From positions 62,001 to 126,000 of the forward strand of contig JALIGW010000140.1 in assembly GCA_023053685.1 (NCBI GenBank): 64,000 bases of DNA, written 5' to 3'. A model generated the notes under the pieces. It worked only from the letters and a program-made list of their open reading frames with translations. It was not told where the DNA came from and searched no databases. Numbering within the stretch: the stretch's first letter is position 1; the number at the start of each line of letters is the position of its first letter. The stretch is from Diadophis punctatus similis (Eukaryota > Chordata > Lepidosauria > Squamata > Dipsadidae). A program made the translations under genes and the position numbers. Positions 1-7,606 of this stretch are shown one piece after another.

Positions 1-67
1 AAACATCACTTTTGACAAACACCTCAGAAATGAAAAAGAAACACATATTCCTGTTCCCCATGGGCTG

Positions 68-90
68 GAAAGCTGAATTCTCACTTGATT
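68..90 (+). other. Imperfect dyad around the EcoRI site of the monomer
   Basis: In each unit the sequence 'aagc(c/t)gaattctcgctt' has AAGC on the left and GCTT on the right of the palindrome GAATTC, offset by one base. Units with 'catggg' also hold the 8-bp palindrome CCCATGGG a few bases upstream. Every unit also holds GCTAGC. These could form small hairpins; a function is not shown by the sequence. Confidence 0.5.
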
Positions 91-664
91 ATTGATTCCG
101 AGCCTACCCTGAAAAGCTAGCCCAAAGTCTAACACAGCATTCGCCTTAGGATACAATTCAGCCCCAAAACATCACTTTTGACAAACACCTCAGAAATGAA
201 AATGAAACACATATTCCTGTTCCCCACAGGATGGAAAGCTGAATTCTCGCTTGATTTTTGATTCCGAGCCTACCCTGAAAAGCTAGCCCAAAGTCTAACA
301 CAGCATTCGCCTTAGGATTCAATTCAGCCCAAAAACATCACTTTTGACAAACACCTCAGAAATGAAAATGAAACACATATTCCTGTTCCCCACGGGCTGG
401 AAAGCCGAATTCTCGCTCAATTTTTGATTCCGACCTTTCCCTGAAGACCTAGCCCAAGGTCTAACACAGCATTCGCCTTATTTCTCAATTCAGCCCAAAA
501 ACATCACTTTTGGCAAACACCTCAGAAATGAAAAAGAAACACATATTCCTGTTCCCCACGGGCTGGAAAGCCGAATTCTCGCTCAATTTTTGATTCCGAC
601 CTTTCCCTGAAGAGCTAGCCCAAGGTCTAACACAGCATTCGCCTTATTTCTCAATTCAGCCCAA

Positions 665-830
665 AAACATCACTTTTGACAAACACCTCAGAAATGAAAA
701 AGAAACACATATTCCTGTTCCCCATGGGCTGGAAAGCCGAATTCTCGCTTGATTTTCGATTACAAGCCTTCGCTGAAGAGCTAGCCCAAAGTCTAACACT
801 GCATTCTCCTTATTTCTCAATTCAGCCCAA
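665..830 (+). repeat. S-type monomer with 'ttcgattacaagcc'
   Basis: S units have 'catggg', 'ttcgattacaagccttcgctg', 'cccaaagtc' and 'ctgcattctcc'. Starts are 665, 3,311, 8,271, 43,197, 59,747, 61,719, 62,871 and a partial one at 63,857. The copies from 43,197 onward are preceded by 'aaaaatatcac' (C to T), which separates them from the three copies in the first 9 kb. Confidence 0.9.
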
Positions 831-1162
831 AAACATCACTTTTGACAAACACCTCAGAAATGAAAATGAAACACATATTCCTGTTCCCCACGGGCTGGAA
901 AGCCGAATTCTCGCTCAATTTTTGATTCCGACCTTTCCCTGAAGAGCTAGCCCAAAGTCTAACACTGCATTCTCCTTATTTCTCAATTCAGCCCAAAAAC
1001 ATCACTTTTGACAAACACCTCAGAAATGAAAAAGAAACACATATTCCTGTTCCCCACAGGCTGGAAAGCTGAATTCTCGCTTGATTTTTGATTCCGAGCC
1101 TACCCTGAAAAGCTAGCCCAAAGTCTAACACAGCATTCGCCTTAGGATTCAATTCAGCCCAA

Positions 1163-1328
1163 AAACATCACTTTTGACAAACACCTCAGAAATGAAAATG
1201 AAACACATATTCCTGTTCCCCACAGGCTGGAAAGCTGAATTCTCGCTTGATTTTTGATTCCGAGCCTACCCTGAAAAGCTAGCCCAAAGTCTAACACAGC
1301 ATTCGCCTTAGGATTCAATTCAGCCCAA
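1163..1328 (+). repeat. P-type satellite monomer (representative)
   Basis: This is a 166-bp unit with the P diagnostics: 'gaaaatgaaac' (T at unit position 37), 'cacagg' at 59-64, T at 74 before the EcoRI site, 'gcttgattttt', then 'gagcctaccctgaaaag', 'cccaaagtc' and 'ccttaggattc'. P units occur singly or in runs of two to four through the whole window. A P variant has 'aggatgg' in place of 'aggctgg' (for example 167-332). A rarer P variant has 'attattgattccgag' and 'taggatac' (for example near 13,222, 18,184 and 25,146). Confidence 0.95.
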
Positions 1329-1660
1329 AAACATCACTTTTGACAAACACCTCAGAAATGAAAATGAAACACATATTCCTGTTCCCCACAGGCTGGAAAG
1401 CTGAATTCTCGCTTGATTTTTGATTCCGAGCCTACCCTGAAAAGCTAGCCCAAAGTCTAACACAGCATTCGCCTTAGGATTCAATTCAGCCCAAAAACAT
1501 CACTTTTGACAAACACCTCAGAAATGAAAAAGAAACACATATTCCTGTTCCCCATGGGCTGGAAAGCTGAATTCTTGCTTGATTATTGATTCTGACCTTT
1601 CCCTGAAGAGCTAGCGCAAGGTCTAACACAGCATTCGCCTTATTTCTCAATTCAGCCCAA

Positions 1661-1826
1661 AAACATCACTTTTGACAAACACCTCAGAAATGAAAAAGAA
1701 ACACATATTCCTGTTCCCCACGGGCTGGAAAGCCGAATTCTCGCTCAATTTTTGATTCTGACCTTTCCCTGAAGAGCTAGCGCAAGGTCTAACACAGCAT
1801 TCGCCTTATTTCTCAATTCAGCCCAA
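1661..1826 (+). repeat. Q-type satellite monomer (representative)
   Basis: This 166-bp unit has the Q diagnostics: 'gaaaaagaaac' (A at 37), 'cacggg', C at 74, 'gctcaattttt', 'gacctttccctgaagag', 'caaggtc' and 'ccttatttctc'. This example carries 'tagcgcaag', which marks a sub-lineage that usually sits one or two units before the short or 'ctcag' junction. Another sub-lineage has 'gaagacctag' followed by a unit beginning 'cttttggcaaac'. Q and P units are interleaved in a recurring but not strictly periodic order. Confidence 0.95.
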
Positions 1827-1982
1827 AAACATCACTTTTGACAAACACCTCAGAAATGAAAAAGAAACACATATTCCTGTTCCCCACTGGCTGGAAAGCC
1901 GAATTCTCGCTCAATTTTTGATTCCGACCTTTCCCTGAAGAGCTAGCCCAAGGTCTAACACAGCATTCTCAATTCAGCCAAA
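1827..1982 (+). repeat. 156-bp short monomer (representative of 22)
   Basis: The unit lacks 10 bp: 'cagcattcgccttatttctc' is reduced to 'cagcattctc'. The junction lies near 1,967. The same junction is at about 4,281, 5,931, 9,573, 13,879, 17,353, 24,317, 28,291, 36,083, 37,567, 38,387, 39,871, 41,189, 44,167, 49,303, 50,787, 57,417, 59,067, 60,551, 61,039, 62,523 and 63,509. It is usually followed by 'gccaaaaaacatgac' and the GTG anchor unit. The deleted segment is bounded by 'ct' or 'tct' repeats, so slippage or unequal exchange could explain a single origin followed by amplification (inference). Confidence 0.93.
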
Positions 1983-2148
1983 AAACATGACTTTTGACAA
2001 ACACCTCAGAAATGAAAATGAAACACATATTCGTGTTCCGCACAGGCTGGAAAGCCGAATTCTCGCTTGATTTTTGATTCCGACCTTTCCCTGAAGAGCT
2101 AGCCCAGGGTCTAACACAGCATTCGCCTTATTTCTCAATTCAGCCCAA
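1983..2148 (+). repeat. GTG anchor monomer (representative of 29)
   Basis: This unit begins 'aaacatgac' and has 'attcgtgttccgcac' where other units have 'attcctgttccccac', that is two C-to-G changes eight bases apart. Twenty-nine copies are visible, near 2,030, 4,345, 5,995, 9,637, 11,630, 13,943, 17,417, 18,747, 19,743, 24,379, 28,355, 30,180, 32,837, 33,997, 35,327, 36,147, 37,631, 38,451, 39,935, 41,253, 44,231, 46,223, 48,547, 49,367, 50,851, 52,341, 57,481, 59,131 and 61,103. It is the best landmark for HOR phase. Most but not all copies follow a short or 'ctcag' junction; those at 18,747 and 19,743 follow 'aaacctcactattgac' instead. Confidence 0.92.
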
Positions 2149-2646
2149 AAACATCACTTTTGACAAACACCTCAGAAATGAAAAAGAAACACATATTCCT
2201 GTTCCCCACAGGCTGGAAAGCCGAATTCTCGCTTGATTTTTGATTCCGACCTTTCCCTGAAGACCTAGCCCAAGGTCTAACACAGCATTCGCCTTATTTC
2301 TCAATTCAGCCCAAAAACATCACTTTTGGCAAACACCTCAGAAATGAAAAAGAAACACATATTCCTGTTCCCCACGGGCTGGAAAGCCGAATTCTCACTC
2401 AATTTTTGATTCTGACCTTTCCCTGAAGAGCTAGCCCAAGGTCTAACACAGCATTCGCCTTATTTCTCAATTCAGCCCAAAAACATCACTTTTGACAAAC
2501 ACCTCAGAAATGAAAATGAAACACATATTCCTGTTCCCCACAGGCTGGAAAGCTGAATTCTCGCTTGATTTTTGATTCCGAGCCTACCCTGAAAAGCTAG
2601 CCCAAAGTCTAACACAGCATTTGCCTTAGGATTCAATTCAGCCCAA

Positions 2647-2812
2647 AAACATCACTTTTGACAAACACCTCAGAAATGAAAAAGAAACACATATTCCTGT
2701 TCCCCACGGGCTGGAAAGCCGAATTCTCGCTTGATTTTCGATTCCAAGCCTTCCCTGAAGAGCTAGCCCAAGGTCTAACACAGCATTCGCCTTATTTCTC
2801 AATTCAGCCCAA
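2647..2812 (+). repeat. R-type monomer with 'ttcgattccaagcc' (representative)
   Basis: R units carry 'gattttcgattccaagccttccctg'-like sequence at unit positions 87-111. Copies start near 2,647, 10,253, 12,079, 20,524, 22,350, 26,324, 28,971, 30,631, 34,449, 36,597, 38,901, 47,669, 49,817, 52,795 and 58,263. The CG at 93-94 replaces the TG of a TGA stop, so a 76-codon frame opens across this unit and the next. I see nothing else that supports translation: 166 is not a multiple of three, so the frame changes in the next unit and closes at a TGA at unit positions 74-76. Confidence 0.9.
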
Positions 2813-3379
2813 AAACATCACTTTTGACAAACACCTCAGAAATGAAAAAGAAACACATATTCCTGTTCCCCACGGGCTGGAAAGCTGAATTCTCGCTCAA
2901 TTTTTGATTCCGACCTTTCCCTGAAGAGCTAGCCCAAGGTCTAACACAGCATTCGCCTTATTTCTCAATTCAGCCCAAAAACATCACTTTTGACAAACAC
3001 CTCAGAAATGAAAATGAAACACATATTCCTGTTCCCCACAGGCTGGAAAGCTGAATTCTCGCTTGATTTTTGATTCCGAGCCTACCCTGAAAAGCTAGCC
3101 CAAAGTCTAACACAGCATTCGCCTTAGGATTCAATTCAGCCCAAAAACATCACTTTTGACAAACACCTCAGAAATGAAAAAGAAACACATATTCCTGTTC
3201 CCCATGGGCTGGAAAGCCGAATTCTCACTCAATTTTTGATTCTGACCTTTCCCTGAAGAGCTAGCCCAAGGTCTAACACAGCATTCGCCTTATTTCTCAA
3301 TTCGGCCCAAAAACATCACTTTTGACAAACACCTCAGAAATGAAAATGAAACACATATTCCTGTTCCCCATGGGCTGGA

Positions 3380-4074
3380 AAGCCGAATTCTCGCTTGATT
3401 TTCGATTACAAGCCTTCGCTGAAGAGCTAGCCCAAAGTCTAACACTGCATTCTCCTTATTTCTCAATTCAGCCCAAAAACATCACTTTTGACAAACACCT
3501 CAGAAATGAAAATGAAACACATATTCCTGTTCCCCACAGGCTGGAAAGCTGAATTCTCGCTTGATTTTTGATTCCGAGCCTACCCTGAAAAGCTAGCCCA
3601 AAGTCTAACACAGCATTCGCCTTAGGATTCAATTCAGCCCAAAAACATCACTTTTGACAAACACCTCAGAAATGAAAATGAAACACATATTCCTGTTCCC
3701 CACAGGCTGGAAAGCTGAATTCTCGCTTGATTTTTGATTCCGAGCCTACCCTGAAAAGCTAGCCCAAAGTCTAACACAGCATTCGCCTTAGGATTCAATT
3801 CAGCCCAAAAACATCACTTTTGACAAACACCTCAGAAATGAAAAAGAAACACATATTCCTGTTCCCCATGGGCTGGAAAGCCGAATTCTCGCTTGATTAT
3901 TGATTCTGACCTTTCCCTGAAGAGCTAGCGCAAGGTCTAACACAGCATTCGCCTTATTTCTCAATTCAGCCCAAAAACATCACTTTTGACAAACACCTCA
4001 GAAATGAAAAAGAAACACATATTCCTGTTCCCCACGGGCTGGAAAGCCGAATTCTCGCTCAATTTTTGATTCTG
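3380..4074 (+). repeat. Linker: S unit tail, two P units and a Q unit
   Basis: The unit order from about 3.5 kb to 4.7 kb repeats 1.2-2.4 kb at an offset of 2,314 bp (13 full plus 1 short unit). It includes two P units, then 'catggg ... attattgattctgacc' with 'tagcgcaag', then Q, short and GTG units. Similarity ends near 4,700, where this copy turns into 'ttccgagcctacc'. Confidence 0.75.
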
Positions 4075-5725
4075 ACCTTTCCCTGAAGAGCTAGCGCAAG
4101 GTCTAACACAGCATTCGCCTTATTTCTCAATTCAGCCCAAAAACATCACTTTTGACAAACACCTCAGAAATGAAAAAGAAACACATATTCCTGTTCCCCA
4201 CGGGCTGGAAAGCCGAATTCTCGCTCAATTTTTGATTCCGACCTTTCCCTGAAGAGCTAGCCCAAGGTCTAACACAGCATTCTCAATTCAGCCAAAAAAC
4301 ATGACTTTTGACAAACACCTCAGAAATGAAAATGAAACACATATTCGTGTTCCGCACAGGCTGGAAAGCCGAATTCTCGCTTGATTTTTGATTCCGACCT
4401 TTCCCTGAAGAGCTAGCCCAAGGTCTAACACAGCATTCGCCTTATTTCTCAATTCAGCCCAAAAACATCACTTTTGACAAACACCTCAGAAATGAAAAAG
4501 AAACACATATTCCTGTTCCCCACAGGCTGGAAAGCCGAATTCTCGCTTGATTTTTGATTCCGACCTTTCCCTGAAGACCTAGCCCAAGGTCTAACACAGC
4601 ATTCGCCTTATTTCTCAATTCAGCCCAAAAACATCACTTTTGGCAAACACCTCAGAAACGAAAAAGAAACACATATTCCTGTTCCCCACGGGCTGGAAAG
4701 CCGAATTCTCGCTCAATTTTTGATTCCGAGCCTACCCTGAAAAGCTAGCCCAAAGTCTAACACAGCATTCGCCTTAGGATTCAATTCAGCCCAAAAACAT
4801 CACTTTTGACAAACACCTCAGAAATGAAAAAGAAACACATATTCCTGTTCCCCACGGGCTGGAAAGCTGAATTCTCGCTCAATTTTTGATTCCGACCTTT
4901 CCCTGAAGAGCTAGCCCAAGGTCTAACACAGCATTCGCCTTATTTCTCAATTCAGCCCAAAAACATCACTTTTGACAAACACCTCAGAAATGAAAATGAA
5001 ACACATATTCCTGTTCCCCACAGGCTGGAAAGCTGAATTCTCGCTTGATTTTTGATTCCGAGCCTACCCTGAAAAGCTAGCCCAAAGTCTAACACAGCAT
5101 TCGCCTTAGGATTCAATTCAGCCCAAAAACATCACTTTTGACAAACACCTCAGAAATGAAAAAGAAACACATATTCCTGTTCCCCATGGGCTGGAAAGCT
5201 GAATTCTAGCTCAATTTTTGATTCCGACCTTTCCCTGAAGAGCTAGCCCAAGGTCTAACACAGCATTCGCCTTATTTCTCAATTCAGCCCAAAAACATCA
5301 CTTTTGACAAACACCTCAGAAATGAAAAAGAAACACATATTCCTGTTCCCCACAGGCTGGAAAGCCGAATTCTCACTTGATTTTTGATTCCGACCTTTCC
5401 CTGAAGAGCTAGCCCAAGGTCTAACCCAGCATTCGCCTTAGGATTCAATTCAGCCCAAAAACATCACTTTTGACAAACACCTCAGAAAGGAAAAAGAAAC
5501 ACATATTCCTGTTCCCCACGGGCTGGAAAGCCGAATTCTCGCTTGATTTTCGATTCCTACCTTTCACTGAAGAGCTAGCCCAAGGTCTAACACAGCATTC
5601 GCCTTATTTCTCAATTCAGCCCAAAAACATCACTTTTGGCAAACACCTCAGAAATGAAAAAGAAACACATATTCCTGTTCCCCATGGGCTGGAAAGCTGA
5701 ATTCTCGCTCAATTTTTGATTCCGA
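4075..5725 (+). repeat. 1,650-bp ten-unit HOR, tandem copy 1
   Basis: Nine 166-bp units plus one 156-bp unit. The rare markers 'cagaaacgaaaaag' (4,650), 'gaattctagctc' (5,203), 'ctaacccagc' (5,423) and 'cagaaaggaaa' (5,485) all recur exactly 1,650 bp later. I found no difference between the two copies over the stretches compared, which points to a very recent duplication or to gene conversion. Ends are approximate because they fall in shared monomer sequence. Confidence 0.9.
5459..5624 (+). repeat. R-variant monomer with 'cctttcactg'
   Basis: This unit has 'cagaaaggaaaaag' instead of 'cagaaatgaaaaag', and 'ttcgattcctacctttcactg'-type sequence in the centre. A second copy starts at 7,109. Related units with 'ttcgattccgacctttcac' start near 53,625, 54,787 and 56,115. 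They look like Q units that carry the CG form at positions 93-94 plus a C-to-A change in 'ccctg'. The restricted distribution (5-7 kb and 53-56 kb) suggests local amplification of one lineage. Confidence 0.85.
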
Positions 5726-7375
5726 CCTTTCCCTGAAGAGCTAGCGCAAGGTCTAACACAGCATTCGCCTTATTTCTCAATTCAGCCCAAAAACATCACT
5801 TTTGACAAACACCTCAGAAATGAAAAAGAAACACATATTCCTGTTCCCCACGGGCTGGAAAGCCGAATTCTCGCTCAATTTTTGATTCCGACCTTTCCCT
5901 GAAGAGCTAGCCCAAGGTCTAACACAGCATTCTCAATTCAGCCAAAAAACATGACTTTTGACAAACACCTCAGAAATGAAAATGAAACACATATTCGTGT
6001 TCCGCACAGGCTGGAAAGCCGAATTCTCGCTTGATTTTTGATTCCGACCTTTCCCTGAAGAGCTAGCCCAAGGTCTAACACAGCATTCGCCTTATTTCTC
6101 AATTCAGCCCAAAAACATCACTTTTGACAAACACCTCAGAAATGAAAAAGAAACACATATTCCTGTTCCCCACAGGCTGGAAAGCCGAATTCTCGCTTGA
6201 TTTTTGATTCCGACCTTTCCCTGAAGACCTAGCCCAAGGTCTAACACAGCATTCGCCTTATTTCTCAATTCAGCCCAAAAACATCACTTTTGGCAAACAC
6301 CTCAGAAACGAAAAAGAAACACATATTCCTGTTCCCCACGGGCTGGAAAGCCGAATTCTCGCTCAATTTTTGATTCCGAGCCTACCCTGAAAAGCTAGCC
6401 CAAAGTCTAACACAGCATTCGCCTTAGGATTCAATTCAGCCCAAAAACATCACTTTTGACAAACACCTCAGAAATGAAAAAGAAACACATATTCCTGTTC
6501 CCCACGGGCTGGAAAGCTGAATTCTCGCTCAATTTTTGATTCCGACCTTTCCCTGAAGAGCTAGCCCAAGGTCTAACACAGCATTCGCCTTATTTCTCAA
6601 TTCAGCCCAAAAACATCACTTTTGACAAACACCTCAGAAATGAAAATGAAACACATATTCCTGTTCCCCACAGGCTGGAAAGCTGAATTCTCGCTTGATT
6701 TTTGATTCCGAGCCTACCCTGAAAAGCTAGCCCAAAGTCTAACACAGCATTCGCCTTAGGATTCAATTCAGCCCAAAAACATCACTTTTGACAAACACCT
6801 CAGAAATGAAAAAGAAACACATATTCCTGTTCCCCATGGGCTGGAAAGCTGAATTCTAGCTCAATTTTTGATTCCGACCTTTCCCTGAAGAGCTAGCCCA
6901 AGGTCTAACACAGCATTCGCCTTATTTCTCAATTCAGCCCAAAAACATCACTTTTGACAAACACCTCAGAAATGAAAAAGAAACACATATTCCTGTTCCC
7001 CACAGGCTGGAAAGCCGAATTCTCACTTGATTTTTGATTCCGACCTTTCCCTGAAGAGCTAGCCCAAGGTCTAACCCAGCATTCGCCTTAGGATTCAATT
7101 CAGCCCAAAAACATCACTTTTGACAAACACCTCAGAAAGGAAAAAGAAACACATATTCCTGTTCCCCACGGGCTGGAAAGCCGAATTCTCGCTTGATTTT
7201 CGATTCCTACCTTTCACTGAAGAGCTAGCCCAAGGTCTAACACAGCATTCGCCTTATTTCTCAATTCAGCCCAAAAACATCACTTTTGGCAAACACCTCA
7301 GAAATGAAAAAGAAACACATATTCCTGTTCCCCATGGGCTGGAAAGCTGAATTCTCGCTCAATTTTTGATTCTGA
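5726..7375 (+). repeat. 1,650-bp ten-unit HOR, tandem copy 2
   Basis: This is the second copy of the preceding unit. Its first monomer is a chimera, with 'catgggctggaaagctgaattc' at the front and 'tagcgcaag' (5,744) at the back, which marks the recombination point. The copy ends near 7,375 where the downstream unit reads 'ctagcccaag' instead of 'ctagcgcaag'. Confidence 0.9.
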
Positions 7376-7606
7376 CCTTTCCCTGAAGAGCTAGCCCAAG
7401 GTCTAACACAGCATTCGCCTTAGGATTCAATTCAGCCCAAAAACATCACTTTTGACAAACACATCAGAAATGAAAATGAAACACATATTCCTGTTCCCCA
7501 CAGGATGGAAAGCTGAATTCTCGCTTGATTTTTGATTCCGAGCCTACCCTGAAAAGCTAGCCCAAAGTCTAACACAGCATTCGCCTTAGGATTCAATTCA
7601 GCCCAA
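7376..7606 (+). repeat. Junction between the 1,650-bp tandem and the 7.6-kb block
   Basis: One Q-front unit with a P tail ('ccttaggattc' near 7,430) runs into a P unit with 'acatcagaaatg' (7,461), a C-to-A variant I did not see elsewhere. It is ordinary satellite with no other content. Confidence 0.7.

Larger units (their letters stand above)
1..3379 (+). repeat. 3.4-kb block, copy 1 of a pair offset by 7,606 bp
   Basis: The order of monomer types and rare variants here matches 7,607-10,985. The S unit at 665, the short unit at 1,827, 'agcccagggtc' near 2,103, 'cagcatttgcc' near 2,618 and 'ttcggccc' near 3,301 all recur 7,606 bp further on. The offset equals 43 full plus 3 short units. I see only scattered single-base differences, such as 'gccccaaaac' near 161 versus 'gcccaaaaac'. 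The left limit is the window edge. Confidence 0.88.

Noticed and set aside
14..42. Bacterial-type promoter, TTGACA in nearly every unit
   Set aside because: No TATAAT-like box lies 16-18 bp downstream (the sequence there is 'gaaatgaaaa'), and the context is a eukaryotic satellite.
50..80. Mammalian-type CENP-B box
   Set aside because: The pattern TTCGnnnnAnnCGGG was looked for on both strands around 'cacgggctgg' and 'gccgaattc'. CGGG is present, but the TTCG and A positions do not match.
2658..2888. Twenty-seven forward 76-88-codon open frames of similar sequence (first at 676, last at 62,882), possibly a tandem gene family
   Set aside because: They are the satellite read in one frame. They start at TTG at unit position 12, open only where CGA replaces TGA at 93-95, and close at the next unit's TGA at 74-76. 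The unit is not a multiple of three, no ribosome binding site or intron signal is evident, and the identical sequence in neighbouring units is closed.
5459..5700. Protein-coding selection suggested by conserved 'RFLPFTEE' versus 'RFQAFPEE' variants
   Set aside because: The variants follow DNA-level exchange between P, Q and R units and CG decay, and appear equally in units where the frame is closed.
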